Counted from the stretch's first letter, positions 1-11,623 are shown. The stretch is 64,000 bases of DNA from Pseudomonas fluorescens (GCF_902498185.1 NZ_CABVIX010000001.1:310001-374000); one strand, 5' to 3'. Notes: generated by a model from the letters alone, not told the origin. Program-made: numbers and translations.

Positions 1-974
1 AGCGGCGTTCCGGTGGCGTTGGCGATGAACACGATGGCCAGGGTCAGGTAGATCGAGAAACCGTCGAGGTTGAACGAATAGCCGGTCGGGATTACCAGCC
101 CGACGGTCGAGCTGCCGATGCCCAGGTGCTCGAGCTTGCGCATGATCTGCGGCAGCACGGCGTCGGACGAGGCGGTGCCCAGGACGATGGTCAGCTCCTC
201 ACGCAGGTACTTGATGAAGGGCAGCAGCTTGAGACCCGACAGGCGCATCACCGTACCCAGCACCACCAGTACGAATCCCGCGCAGGTGACATAGAACAGT
301 GCCACCAGCCCGCCCAGGTGTTGCAGCGATTCGAGGCCATATTTGCTGGTGGTGAAGGCGATCGCGCCGAACACGCCGATCGGCGCCAGGCGCACGATCA
401 TGCCCATGATGCGGAAGATCACATGGCTGAGCTCGTTGATCAGCCGCGAAATGCCCGACGCCGCCTCGCCAACCAGGTTCAGCGCGCTGCCGAACAGCAC
501 CGAGAACAGCAGTACCTGAAGGATATTGTTGTCGGCGAAGGCGCCGACCACCGAGGTTGGAATCAAGTCCATGAAGAACGCGGACGCGCCATGTATATGC
601 TGGCCGCGCTCGGCCAGGTTGCCCGCGTCGACGCTGGAAAGCTGGTCCAGATGAATGTTCGCGCCGCTGCCGATGCCGGTGCTGAACGCGAATATCAGGC
701 CGATGACCAGCGCGATGGTGGTCAGGACCTCGAAGTAGATGACTGATTTGAGACCGATGCGCCCGACCTTTTTCAGGTCGCCTGCGCCGGAGATGCCGCT
801 GACCACGACACAGAACACGATCAGGCCGATGAGCATCTTGATCAGCTTGATGAAACCGTCGCCGAGGGGTTTGAGTTGCAGAGAAAGTTCGGGAGCACTC
901 AAGCCACAGGCAACGCCCAGAAGCAGGCCGAGCACCACTTGGAGGAAGATCGAACGCGAGCACCATTTGAGCAT
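1..974 (-). CDS. Dicarboxylate/cation symporter, DctA-like (3' end outside window)
   Basis: About 324 N-terminal residues of a sodium- or proton-coupled symporter of the DAACS/SLC1 family, an inner-membrane importer usually of C4-dicarboxylates or glutamate. The translation starts MLKWCSRSIFLQVVLGLLLG with hydrophobic helices throughout. Near the cut end it shows the family signature IPTGYSFNLDGFSIYLT, the substrate and cation site region; this wording is closer to DctA than to GltP. The ATG at 972-974 follows the purine-poor sequence GATCCCTCCC, so the start rests on homology rather than on a strong ribosome site. Family members are about 430 aa, so roughly 100 residues are missing past base 1. 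Substrate is uncertain. It lies downstream of, and in the same direction as, a sigma-54 activator, but shows its own promoter-like sequence. Confidence 0.85.
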   Translation of the reverse strand, partial: MLKWCSRSIFLQVVLGLLLGVACGLSAPELSLQLKPLGDGFIKLIKMLIGLIVFCVVVSGISGAGDLKKVGRIGLKSVIYFEVLTTIALVIGLIFAFSTGIGSGANIHLDQLSSVDAGNLAERGQHIHGASAFFMDLIPTSVVGAFADNNILQVLLFSVLFGSALNLVGEAASGISRLINELSHVIFRIMGMIVRLAPIGVFGAIAFTTSKYGLESLQHLGGLVALFYVTCAGFVLVVLGTVMRLSGLKLLPFIKYLREELTIVLGTASSDAVLPQIMRKLEHLGIGSSTVGLVIPTGYSFNLDGFSIYLTLAIVFIANATGTP

Positions 975-1052
975 GGGAGGGATCTCTGATCGGTGTCCTC
1001 GCTTCAATGCCTGGGAAGGGCAAAGAGCAGCGGACTTAATTATTGTGGTCTT

Positions 1053-1067
1053 ACCGGTTTGTCCAGT
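1053..1067. promoter_or_regulatory. Candidate GntR-type operator, copy 1
   Basis: ACCGGTTTGTCCAGT, an imperfect palindrome that recurs at 1139-1153 with the shared form ACCGGTYTGWCCAGT. It falls just downstream of the predicted -10 of the symporter promoter, so binding here should block transcription. The half-site spacing resembles FCD-GntR operators, but the regulator is unknown. Confidence 0.45.
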
Positions 1068-1075
1068 CCGGCTGC

Positions 1076-1105
1076 AGTGTAGGCGTAGGTTTTCAGGGTT
1101 TGCAA
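1076..1105 (-). promoter_or_regulatory. Candidate sigma-70 promoter of the symporter gene
   Basis: Read on the minus strand: TTGCAA (1105-1100), an 18-base spacer, then TACACT (1081-1076). The expected start point is near 1069, leaving a leader of about 95 bases before the symporter ATG. It lies between two copies of a 15-base palindrome. No GG-N10-GC sigma-54 element is visible in this gap. Confidence 0.4.
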
Positions 1106-1138
1106 GGCCGATTAGCACTGGAAGGAGATTTTATGCTG

Positions 1139-1153
1139 ACCGGTCTGACCAGT
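1139..1153. promoter_or_regulatory. Candidate GntR-type operator, copy 2
   Basis: ACCGGTCTGACCAGT, the second copy of the palindrome at 1053-1067, 86 bases away and in the same orientation. It lies upstream of the predicted -35 of the symporter promoter, an arrangement compatible with DNA looping between two bound dimers. Confidence 0.45.
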
Positions 1154-1177
1154 TGCGTGAGGACTGGGGTATCCCCG

Positions 1178-2986
1178 CTAATACCCCTCGGTGCGTGCAG
1201 GGTCCAGGCCCTGTTCGCGCATCCGCTTGTACAACGTGGTGCGACTGATGCCCAGGCTGCGGGCGAGCGACGAGACATTGCCCTGCGCCGAACGCAGCAA
1301 TATCCCAAGGTCATGGGTCGGCGCGGGACCCGCCGCTGCCTTGGCAACCAGCGGCGCGCCCGGCAACTCGGCGATGAAACTCTCCGGCAGATGTTCCAGC
1401 CCTATCGGTCGTGGCCCAGCCAGCGCCAGCGCGACCTGCAGCACATTGCCCAGTTGACGCAGGTTGCCTGGCCAGGGATGGCGCAGCAGCAGATCGAGCA
1501 CCTCGCTGCAGAGGTAGTCGGGTTGCCCGGGCTCGCGGTACTGGGCATGGGTCTGTTCGATCAGTGCGCGGCGGTCGCTGCGTTCGCGTAGCGCCGGCAG
1601 GACCAGCGTGAGACCAGCGATACGGTAGTACAAGTCCTGGCGGAAACGGCCACCGCGTACTTCGGCGGCGAGGTCACGGTTGCTCGCCGAAACCACCCGG
1701 ATGTCCACGGCGATCGGCTCCCCGCTGCCCAATGGCTGGATGCTGCGCGACTGCAGCACACGCAGCAGGCGGGCTTGGGTGGGCAGCGGCATGTCACCGA
1801 TCTCGTCGAGAAACAGGATGCCTCGGTCGGCCTTGCGGATCAGGCCGGGATTGCCTTTGTGGTGGGCACCTGTGAAGGCGCCCTTTTCGTAGCCGAACAG
1901 CTCGGATTCGACCAGCTCCGCAGGGATCGCGGCGCAGTTCACGGCTACCAGGGGGCCATGGGCGCGGCTGCTGCCACGGTGCAGGGCGTGGACGAGAACA
2001 TCCTTGCCCACCCCGGTCTCGCCCTGAATCAGCAAAGGAATGTCTTTTTCCAGCAGTAATCCGGCCTGCACCAGCACCTTGGCCACGCGTACGTCGCCCG
2101 GCGGGCAGGGCGGTACAGGTCGGCTCGCTGCCGAGTCGGCGAGCGGGGCCTGCCACTGGCAGTGGAAACGGTTGCGGCCGGTGACCTGCAAGGCGAAAGG
2201 CCGAGCCTGGGGCTGGGAGACAAGTTGGGCCAGCGGCGTCTGGAACAAGTGCTCCAAGGTGCGCTTCAAGGGATTCTGCCCGAGCAGGCTGTCGGCGCGG
2301 TGGTTCGCCGCGAGCACCTGGCCACGGTCATCGAACACCAGCAGACCGGCCCACGGGCTGTCGAGGTTGTCCGGCCCGGTATTGAAGAGCAGTTGCCGGT
2401 ACTGCGTGGCGAATCGCGCGAGGATCAGACGGTTCTCCAGGCTCTGGCCCATCATGCGCACCAGGCCCAGAGTCTGCGAGGCGGGCAGGTAACTGTCACT
2501 GGACACATCCAGCACCCCTGCCAGGCGCCGCTCGGCGTCGAACAGCGGCGCCGCGGCGCTGGCCATGAAGCGGTTCTGCCGGAGGAAATGCTCGTCCTGA
2601 CCCACATGCACCGGCCCGCCACAGGCCAGCGCGGTACCAATGGCGTTGGTGCCGACCCCGTGCTCGCGCCACTGCGCTCCGGCGGCGAAGCCGTGCTGCT
2701 GGCGCGGGTCGATGAAGCGCCGGGTGCCCCAGGCATCGAGCAGGCAGCCCTGGGCATCGCTGAGCATGACCAGGTAGCTGGAGTTGCCCAGCAGGTGGGC
2801 GTACTGCGGCATGACTTCATCGCGGGTGATCTGTAGCAGGGTCTGCTGGCGGTCAAGCAGCGCGCGCAGCTCGCCGGGGCTCAGGCTGTCGAAGTCCGGC
2901 GCGCGGTGCGGGTCGAGGCCGTAGCCGCGGCAACGCGCCCAGGAAGCCTGGATCAGCTGGGCATGGGTCGAAGCGGATGCGGCCAT
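1178..2986 (-). CDS. Sigma-54-dependent transcriptional activator (AcoR-like, GAF-AAA+-Fis)
   Basis: A 602-residue enhancer-binding protein. Residues about 60-190 form a GAF-type sensory domain with the AcoR-like stretch EHGVGTNAIGTALA. The AAA+ domain has Walker A GETGVGKD (322-329), the sigma-54 contact loop GAFTGA (369-374) and Walker B GILFLDEIGD (389-398). A Fis-type helix-turn-helix (SLARSLGISRTTLYKRM) ends the protein. No receiver domain is present, so it probably responds to a small ligand rather than to phosphorylation. It is transcribed away from the ABC importer at 3200. A GG-N10-GC promoter with upstream repeats in the shared gap makes that operon its likely target. The ligand is not visible; glycerol or a related polyol is an inference from the importer. 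Confidence 0.93.
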   Translation of the reverse strand: MAASASTHAQLIQASWARCRGYGLDPHRAPDFDSLSPGELRALLDRQQTLLQITRDEVMPQYAHLLGNSSYLVMLSDAQGCLLDAWGTRRFIDPRQQHGFAAGAQWREHGVGTNAIGTALACGGPVHVGQDEHFLRQNRFMASAAAPLFDAERRLAGVLDVSSDSYLPASQTLGLVRMMGQSLENRLILARFATQYRQLLFNTGPDNLDSPWAGLLVFDDRGQVLAANHRADSLLGQNPLKRTLEHLFQTPLAQLVSQPQARPFALQVTGRNRFHCQWQAPLADSAASRPVPPCPPGDVRVAKVLVQAGLLLEKDIPLLIQGETGVGKDVLVHALHRGSSRAHGPLVAVNCAAIPAELVESELFGYEKGAFTGAHHKGNPGLIRKADRGILFLDEIGDMPLPTQARLLRVLQSRSIQPLGSGEPIAVDIRVVSASNRDLAAEVRGGRFRQDLYYRIAGLTLVLPALRERSDRRALIEQTHAQYREPGQPDYLCSEVLDLLLRHPWPGNLRQLGNVLQVALALAGPRPIGLEHLPESFIAELPGAPLVAKAAAGPAPTHDLGILLRSAQGNVSSLARSLGISRTTLYKRMREQGLDPARTEGY

Positions 2987-3022
2987 GGGCCCGTCCTTGT
3001 GGTTGTTGTTTCTGCCGACCGC

Positions 3023-3057
3023 TGTTCAGTGTTGTTCAGGACTGTTCAGTTGTACAG
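3023..3057. promoter_or_regulatory. Phased TGTTCAG repeats, candidate activator binding site
   Basis: TGTTCAG occurs at 3023, 3033 and 3043, exactly 10 bases apart, followed by TGTACAG at 3051. The last two form the near-palindrome CTGTTCA-GT-TGTACAG (3042-3057). All repeats face the same side of the helix about 70-100 bases upstream of the sigma-54 promoter at 3125, a usual distance for an upstream activating sequence. Confidence 0.55.
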
Positions 3058-3124
3058 ACCGTTGGACAGGGAGCGCCGCGCCCTGGGCGTGGCCGCACCC
3101 GCAGGTATGTGCAGTGCAGCGGCC

Positions 3125-3140
3125 TGGCACGGATCTGGCT
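3125..3140 (+). promoter_or_regulatory. Sigma-54 promoter of the ABC importer operon
   Basis: TGGCACGGATCTGGCT contains GG at 3126-3127 and GC at 3138-3139, separated by exactly 10 bases, with a perfect -24 TGGCAC and a -12 of TGGCT against the consensus TTGCW. Transcription would start near 3151, about 50 bases before the first importer gene. Confidence 0.65.
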
Positions 3141-3199
3141 ATGTCGCTCTGCAGTCGCGGTGTAGCCGCGCCTGCCCACAACAATAAGAAGGACACGCC

Positions 3200-4294
3200 A
3201 TGTCGCTGGTACTGGAGCATGTCTGCCGTAGCGTCGATGGCCAGGTTTGGATCGACGATGCCTGCCTGCGCTTCGAACCTGGCTCGTTCAACGTGCTGCT
3301 GGGCCGTACCCTGGCGGGCAAGACCAGTCTGATGCGCTTGATGGCGGGTCTTGATCGGCCAGACCGGGGCCGTGTGTTGATGAACGACGAGGACGTGACC
3401 GGACGCCCGGTACGCCAGCGCAACGTTTCGATGGTCTACCAGCAGTTCATCAATTACCCGACCCTGAGCGTTTTCGAGAACATTGCCTCGCCGCTGCGCC
3501 AGGCGCGCCTGGCCGAAAAGGAGATCCGGCGCAGGGTTCATGAAACCGCAGTCATGCTGCGCATAGAAGCTTGCCTTTCGCGCCTGCCGCTGGAACTGTC
3601 CGGTGGCCAGCAGCAACGCACGGCAATGGCCCGGGCGCTGGTCAAGGATGCAGGGTTGATCCTGTTTGACGAGCCGCTGGTCAACCTCGACTACAAGCTG
3701 CGTGAGGAGCTGCGCCAGGAAATGCGCAAGCTGTTCGCCGCCCGCAACTGTATCGCTGTATACGCCACCACCGAGCCGAACGAGGCCTTGGCCCTGGGTG
3801 GCACGACCACTGTCCTGCATGAAGGGCGCATCGTGCAGAGCGGGCCCACCGCCCAGGTCTATCACCGGCCCGGCAGTGTCCTGGCTGCGGAGCTGTTCGG
3901 CGAGCCGCCGATCAACCTGGTCCCTGGGCGCATCGCCGGCGCCGAGGTGAGCCTGGCCGGCGCGGTGCACTTTGCCCTGAACGCCGGCCTGCGCCGCATC
4001 GGCGATGGAGAGTACCGCTTCGGTGTGCGCCCGAGCCACATCAGCCTGGTGCCCTCCAACGACGATGACCTCGAACTGGCAGTGCTGGTGGAACTGGCCG
4101 AGATCAGCGGTTCGGAAACCTTCCTGCATGTGCGCAACGAGTACTGGCGGATGGTCTTGCACCTGCCGGGCGTGCACGAGTACCCGGTCGATACGCCGAT
4201 CCGCGTGTTCATCCCTACCCACAAGCTGTTTGTCTTCGATACGGCCGGGCTGCTGGTGCAGGCGCCGGGCCTGCGCGAAGCGAGGACCGCCTGA
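3200..4294 (+). CDS. ABC importer ATPase 1 (GlpS-like)
   Basis: A 364-residue carbohydrate-type ABC ATPase with a C-terminal OB-fold extension. It has a Walker A of unusual form, GRTLAGKTS (35-43), a Q-loop (VYQQF), a canonical signature LSGGQ (133-137) and Walker B LILFDEP (153-159). The switch histidine is absent: the usual YVTHDQ is YATTEP, giving Thr at about 191. It is the first gene of a six-gene operon with the order of rhizobial glpSTPQUV (glycerol uptake), and its stop overlaps the next start by one base. With the neighbouring ATPase it probably forms the cytoplasmic heterodimer of the importer. Glycerol or glycerol-like substrate is inferred from gene order. Confidence 0.9.
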   Translation: MSLVLEHVCRSVDGQVWIDDACLRFEPGSFNVLLGRTLAGKTSLMRLMAGLDRPDRGRVLMNDEDVTGRPVRQRNVSMVYQQFINYPTLSVFENIASPLRQARLAEKEIRRRVHETAVMLRIEACLSRLPLELSGGQQQRTAMARALVKDAGLILFDEPLVNLDYKLREELRQEMRKLFAARNCIAVYATTEPNEALALGGTTTVLHEGRIVQSGPTAQVYHRPGSVLAAELFGEPPINLVPGRIAGAEVSLAGAVHFALNAGLRRIGDGEYRFGVRPSHISLVPSNDDDLELAVLVELAEISGSETFLHVRNEYWRMVLHLPGVHEYPVDTPIRVFIPTHKLFVFDTAGLLVQAPGLREARTA

Positions 4295-5387
4295 TGGCCG
4301 AGATCCGCCTGCAGCACCTTGCCCACAGCTACAGCCGCCATCCAGGTTCCGCTGGCGACTATGCGCTGCGCGAACTCGATCATGTCTGGGAGCAGGGCGG
4401 CGCATATGCCTTGCTTGGCCCGTCGGGGTGCGGCAAGTCGACGTTGCTCAACATCATTTCCGGGCTGATCAGCCCGACCCGGGGCCAGGTGCTGTTCGAC
4501 GGCAAGGTGGTCAACGCCTTGTCTGCACAGCAGCGCAACATTGCCCAGGTGTTCCAGTTCCCGGTGGTCTACGACACCATGAGCGTGTACGACAACCTGG
4601 CCTTCCCGCTGCGCAACCAGGGTGTGGCCGACGCGCGGGTACGTGCCAAGGTGCAGGAGATTGCCGAGGTGCTCGACCTTGCCGGCGTGCTGCAGAAGAA
4701 AGCACGCAACCTCAGCGCCGACGAGAAGCAGAAGGTGTCCATGGGCCGCGGCCTGGTGCGCGACGATGTCTCGGCGATCCTTTTCGACGAACCCCTGACG
4801 GTGATCGACCCGCACCTGAAATGGAAGCTGCGGCGCAAGCTCAAGCAGATTCACGAGCAGTTCAACATCACCATGATCTACGTCACCCACGATCAGCTGG
4901 AGGCCTCGACCTTTGCCGACCGGATCGCGGTGATGCACGGCGGACAGATCGTTCAGTTCGGTACCCCGCGCGAGCTGTTCGAGCGGCCACGGCACACCTT
5001 CGTCGGCTATTTCATCGGGAGCCCCGGCATGAACTTCGTCGATGTGCGCGTGGAGGGGGACGGGGTGGGCTTTGCCGGAGTGCATGTGAGCCTGCCCGAG
5101 ACCTTGCGCCAGCGCCTGGCGCATCAGGCGGCTGGGCGCATACAGCTAGGCATCCGTCCCGAATTCGTGCAGGTCTGGGACAGCCCGCTGGATGACGCCT
5201 TGAGTGCCCAGGTAGTCGACGTCGAAGACCTGGGCACCTACCGCATCCTGACCCTCGACCTGGGCGGCGCGACCCTCAAGGCAAGGCTTGGCGAAGACCG
5301 GCCGGTGCCCGAGGGACAGGCCTGGGTGAGCTTGCCAGCGCAATGGCTGATGCTCTTCGTCGATGATCTGCTGCTGGAGAGCGCGCC

Positions 5388-5391
<4 letters not shown>
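4294..5391 (+). CDS. ABC importer ATPase 2 (GlpT-like)
   Basis: A 365-residue ABC ATPase, partner of the preceding gene. It has a canonical Walker A GPSGCGKST (42-50), Walker B ILFDEP and the switch histidine in YVTHDQ (H199). The signature motif is degenerate, LSADE (140-144) in place of LSGGQ. The defect is the mirror image of that in ATPase 1, so one composite ATP site keeps all motifs and the other lacks both. The C-terminal third is the regulatory OB-fold type seen in UgpC/MalK relatives. The reading frame starts on the last base of the previous stop and ends 4 bases into the next gene, so translation is probably coupled. Confidence 0.9.
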
Positions 5392-6251
<860 letters not shown>

Positions 6252-6254
6252 GCC

Positions 6255-7055
<801 letters not shown>

Positions 7056-7068
7056 AGGAGGCACGGCG

Positions 7069-7341
<273 letters not shown>

Positions 7342-7388
7342 CCATGGGTGTTCGGCGCCTCTTGGAATAACACAAACGGGAGATCGCA

Positions 7389-9125
<1,737 letters not shown>

Positions 9126-9180
9126 GGGGGCATGCATCGATGTTGAGAGAGCATGCTTTGAGTCTTCAGCGCATCGCCGA

Positions 9181-9240
9181 GGTGCACGCTTGAGAGTTGC
9201 AGCGCCGCGCAAATCGAGCGCCGCCCGCGCGGCGCTCGAT
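9181..9240 (-). repeat. Dispersed 60-bp palindromic repeat, copy 1
   Basis: On the minus strand this begins ATCGAGCGCCGCGCGG and ends near AAGCGTGCACC. The same unit occurs at 36614-36673 on the plus strand with only a few changes. It contains the hairpin ATCGAGCGCCGC/GCGGCGCTCGAT. It lies between the convergent ends of the importer operon and folD and could act as a terminator or transcript stabiliser. Confidence 0.7.
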
Positions 9241-9322
9241 ATCCGCTGCACCACAAGGCCCCAAGCGCACACTCCGCGAAGCGCCGCCACAAATATCAAG
9301 CGCACAGCTTGGCAAACCGCTC

Positions 9323-10177
9323 TTACTTATGCAGCTCCTCGGCCGCATACAACGTGTTTTCCAGCAGACAAGCCCGCGTCATCGGACCCACTCCACCCGG
9401 CACTGGAGTGATCCAGCCGGCGCGGGGCAGGGCGGTCTCGTAGACCACGTCGCCCACCAGCTTGCCGTCTTCCTGGCGATTGATGCCCACGTCGATGACG
9501 ATGGCGCCTTCCTTGATCCACTCACCCTTCACCAGCCCCGGCTTGCCCGCAGCCACCACCACCAGGTCGGCGCGGCCGACATGGGCGGCCAGGTCCTTGG
9601 TGAAGCGGTGGGTCACGGTGACGGTACAGCCGGCCAGCAGCAGTTCCATGGCCATTGGCCGGCCGACGATGTTCGAGGCACCCACCACCACCGCATCCAG
9701 GCCGTAGAGGTCCTGGCCGGTGCTTTCCAGCAGGGCGATGATGCCTTTGGGGGTGCAAGGGCGCAGCAGCGGGATGCGCTGGGCCAGGCGGCCGACGTTA
9801 TAAGGATGGAAGCCGTCGACGTCCTTGTCCGGGCGAATACGCTCGAGCAGCAGCGAGGCGTCGAGGTGAGCAGGCAGCGGCAATTGCAAGAGAATACCGT
9901 CGACGGCCGGGTCATCGTTCAGGCGATCGATCAGATCGGTGAGGGCTTGCTGCGTGGTCTCGCTGGGCAGGTCGAAGGCCTGGGAGATGAAACCGACTTC
10001 TTCGCAGTCCTTGCGTTTGTGCGAGACATAGACTTGAGAAGCAGGGTCGGTGCCGACCAGGATCACAGCCAGGCCTGGCGTGCGCAGGCCCTGCTGGCGA
10101 CGCTCCACGACACGTTGAGCAATCTGCTGGCGCAGGTTGGCGGCGATCGCCTTGCCGTCGATAAGGTGTGCAGTCAT
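9323..10177 (-). CDS. folD: Bifunctional methylenetetrahydrofolate dehydrogenase/cyclohydrolase
   Basis: A 284-residue FolD, which oxidises 5,10-methylene-THF with NADP and hydrolyses the resulting methenyl-THF to 10-formyl-THF in the cytoplasm. The family motifs [14 protein letters not shown] (with the catalytic Lys), LLQLPLP, the nucleotide-binding stretch [13 protein letters not shown] and [10 protein letters not shown] are all present. The open frame extends 15 residues further upstream, but [15 protein letters not shown] is the standard family start, so 10177 is chosen. The gene is monocistronic and convergent with the ABC operon. Confidence 0.97.
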   Translation of the reverse strand: MTAHLIDGKAIAANLRQQIAQRVVERRQQGLRTPGLAVILVGTDPASQVYVSHKRKDCEEVGFISQAFDLPSETTQQALTDLIDRLNDDPAVDGILLQLPLPAHLDASLLLERIRPDKDVDGFHPYNVGRLAQRIPLLRPCTPKGIIALLESTGQDLYGLDAVVVGASNIVGRPMAMELLLAGCTVTVTHRFTKDLAAHVGRADLVVVAAGKPGLVKGEWIKEGAIVIDVGINRQEDGKLVGDVVYETALPRAGWITPVPGGVGPMTRACLLENTLYAAEELHK

Positions 10178-10310
10178 AGACGCGTGATTAACCATCGAGA
10201 AGAGAACAAAAGAGGCGTGCATTCTCTCACGACCCAGCGCGAGGGCAAAGGCGGTTGGTCCGGCAAATGCCCTAAGCCCTTAAATAAAATGAATTTTTTT
10301 GAGAAAAGTG

Positions 10311-10339
10311 TTGACGGCCTTTCAGCTCGCCATTAACAT
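10311..10339 (+). promoter_or_regulatory. Sigma-70 promoter of the tRNA cluster
   Basis: TTGACG (10311-10316), 17 bases, TAACAT (10334-10339). This is close to consensus. It follows an AT-rich tract (TAAATAAAATGAATTTTTTTGAGAAAA) of the kind that boosts stable-RNA promoters. The first tRNA begins about 100 bases downstream. Confidence 0.7.
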
Positions 10340-10447
10340 TCGCCGCACTTGTCGGGCACGGCCTAGCACTGGTTGGCAAGGTCGGGCAGAATGAGTGGTT
10401 TACCAGCTTGTCTGATAAGCTCTCGTTCGGTTAGGCAGATTGCTTAT

Positions 10448-10524
10448 GCGCCCGTAGCTCAGCTGGATAGAGCATCCGCCTTCTAAGCGGATGGTCGCAG
10501 GTTCGAGTCCTGCCGGGTGCGCCA
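10448..10524 (+). tRNA. tRNA-Arg (TCT)
   Basis: A 77-base cloverleaf. The acceptor GCGCCCG pairs with CGGGTGC and the encoded CCA ends at 10524. The anticodon stem TCCGC/GCGGA encloses the loop CTTCTAA, giving anticodon TCT, which reads AGA. First gene of the Arg-His-Leu-His cluster. Confidence 0.97.
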
Positions 10525-10563
10525 TTAGGCAGCTTGGGCAAGCAAGTGTTGTATTGCGTCATG

Positions 10564-10639
10564 GTGGGCGTAGCTCAGTTGGTAGAGCGCTGGATTGTGA
10601 TTCCAGTTGTCGTGGGTTCGATTCCCATCGTCCACCCCA
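10564..10639 (+). tRNA. tRNA-His (GTG), copy 1
   Basis: A 76-base cloverleaf with acceptor GTGGGCG/CGTCCAC and encoded CCA. The anticodon stem CTGGA/TCCAG encloses TTGTGAT, anticodon GTG. A G at 10563 can provide the extra -1 base needed by histidyl-tRNA synthetase, opposite C73. It differs from copy 2 by one base in the T loop. Confidence 0.97.
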
Positions 10640-10647
10640 TATTCTTC

Positions 10648-10684
10648 AAGGGCGCCTTGATTCTGTATCTGGCGCCTTTGTTTT
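10648..10684 (+). terminator. Hairpin with U-run between tRNA-His and tRNA-Leu
   Basis: AAGGGCGCC (10648-10656) pairs with GGCGCCTTT (10671-10679), followed by GTTTT. It looks like an intrinsic terminator but lies inside the tRNA cluster, only 10 bases before tRNA-Leu. It may allow read-through or serve as a processing site. Confidence 0.6.
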
Positions 10685-10693
10685 AAGCGTTAA

Positions 10694-10778
10694 GCGGACG
10701 TGGTGAAATTGGTAGACACACTGGATTTAGGTTCCAGCGGCGCAAGCTGTAAGAGTTCGAGTCTCTTCGTCCGCACCA
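10694..10778 (+). tRNA. tRNA-Leu (TAG)
   Basis: An 85-base class II tRNA with a long variable arm. The acceptor GCGGACG pairs with CGTCCGC, followed by ACCA. The anticodon stem CTGGA/TCCAG encloses TTTAGGT, anticodon TAG, reading CUA and related Leu codons. No separate promoter is visible between it and the hairpin before it. Confidence 0.97.
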
Positions 10779-10824
10779 TGCTTCTGTAAGGTTGTAACTG
10801 GTTGTAATGCAGCACCGCAACATG

Positions 10825-10900
10825 GTGGGCGTAGCTCAGTTGGTAGAGCGCTGGATTGTGATTCCAGTTGTCGTGGGTTCGATCCCCATCGTCCACCCCA
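10825..10900 (+). tRNA. tRNA-His (GTG), copy 2
   Basis: A 76-base cloverleaf identical to copy 1 except for one T-to-C change in the T loop (TTCGATC versus TTCGATT). The G at 10824 can serve as position -1. The downstream sequence, including the terminator hairpin, is also a copy of that following copy 1, so the unit duplicated with its flank. Confidence 0.97.
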
Positions 10901-10910
10901 TATTCTAGCG

Positions 10911-10950
10911 AAGGCGCCTTGATTACAGGATCAGGCGCCTTTGTTGTTTC
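10911..10950 (+). terminator. Terminator of the tRNA cluster
   Basis: AAGGCGCCTTGAT (10911-10923) folds onto ATCAGGCGCCTT (10930-10941), with one bulged base, followed by TGTTGTTT. It is a diverged copy of the hairpin at 10648-10684. Confidence 0.75.
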
Positions 10951-10995
10951 TGCTCCCGTGCCGCAGACTGTGTTTGCTCTAGTGCATGTAAGCCT

Positions 10996-11030
10996 CGAAA
11001 GATGCCGCCTTGAGCGGCATCTTTCGTTTC
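10996..11030 (+). terminator. Perfect 13-bp hairpin between tRNA cluster and hypothetical gene
   Basis: CGAAAGATGCCGC (10996-11008), loop CTTGA, GCGGCATCTTTCG (11014-11026), then TTTCC. It stands 46 bases beyond the cluster terminator, so it is either a second terminator or the 3' end of a short unannotated transcript. Confidence 0.6.
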
Positions 11031-11131
11031 CTCGATCAGGTGTGGCCCGTCTCTGGTTAAACTCCACCAAAACCTGATAGATTTCAGCTGCTTGGAACGT
11101 GGCCGCAGATCGCTGTGGAAGGAAAAGTCGC

Positions 11132-11437
11132 ATGATCGCAAAAGAATCGCGCCAGGCTCTGGCGCTGCAACGTTTCGCCGAGGCCAATGCGCAGCTGCTC
11201 GAAGAAATTCGCGCGCTGGATGCCCGTGAGCAGGCTCAGCAGATCGAGTGGGCGTTCGAAGACGCTGCTCAGGAACAGGGCATGGAGCCTTGGGAGCTTA
11301 CGCTGCGGCTGGTGGCCGACTCCGCCGAGGAGCTGCAGGCCATGCGCCTGGAAGTGCACCATGAGGTGGCCGAGGCGCTGGGCATGAGTTGGGAAGAGTA
11401 CTGTCAGTGCAACGAGATCGACCCTGCGGCGCCCTGA
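11132..11437 (+). CDS. Conserved hypothetical protein upstream of tig
   Basis: A 101-residue acidic, largely helical protein (MIAKESRQALALQRFAEANA...) with no signal peptide, membrane segment or recognised motif. The ATG at 11132 has GGAAGGA about 8 bases before it, which supports it over the in-frame upstream ATG. Position before trigger factor is seen in other pseudomonads. Residues 5-40 (LALQRFAEANAQLLEEIRALDAR) could form a coiled coil. Function unknown. Confidence 0.75.
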   Translation: MIAKESRQALALQRFAEANAQLLEEIRALDAREQAQQIEWAFEDAAQEQGMEPWELTLRLVADSAEELQAMRLEVHHEVAEALGMSWEEYCQCNEIDPAAP

Positions 11438-11594
11438 CTGCTGAAGTTTGACAAGGTTTTTCAGCTGCCCGCCTGCATCGCGGCACAGGTGCCGGCTATC
11501 GGCGTGCAGCCTTTATAGAGCGGGCCCTGACGGTATGTCCGCCGAGGTCCGTAATCGAAATCGACCGGCGTTATCTCCTGTGATCCTTAACGGG

Positions 11595-11623
11595 GTGACT
11601 TCTTGTAAATGAGTCACTAGAAT
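11595..11623 (+). promoter_or_regulatory. Candidate tig promoter overlapping an inverted repeat
   Basis: GTGACT (11595-11600), 17 bases, TAGAAT (11618-11623). The -35 hexamer is also the left arm of a perfect inverted repeat GTGACT-N11-AGTCAC (11595-11617) that fills the spacer, so a regulator could bind here. Position is 63 bases before the tig ATG. Confidence 0.4.
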
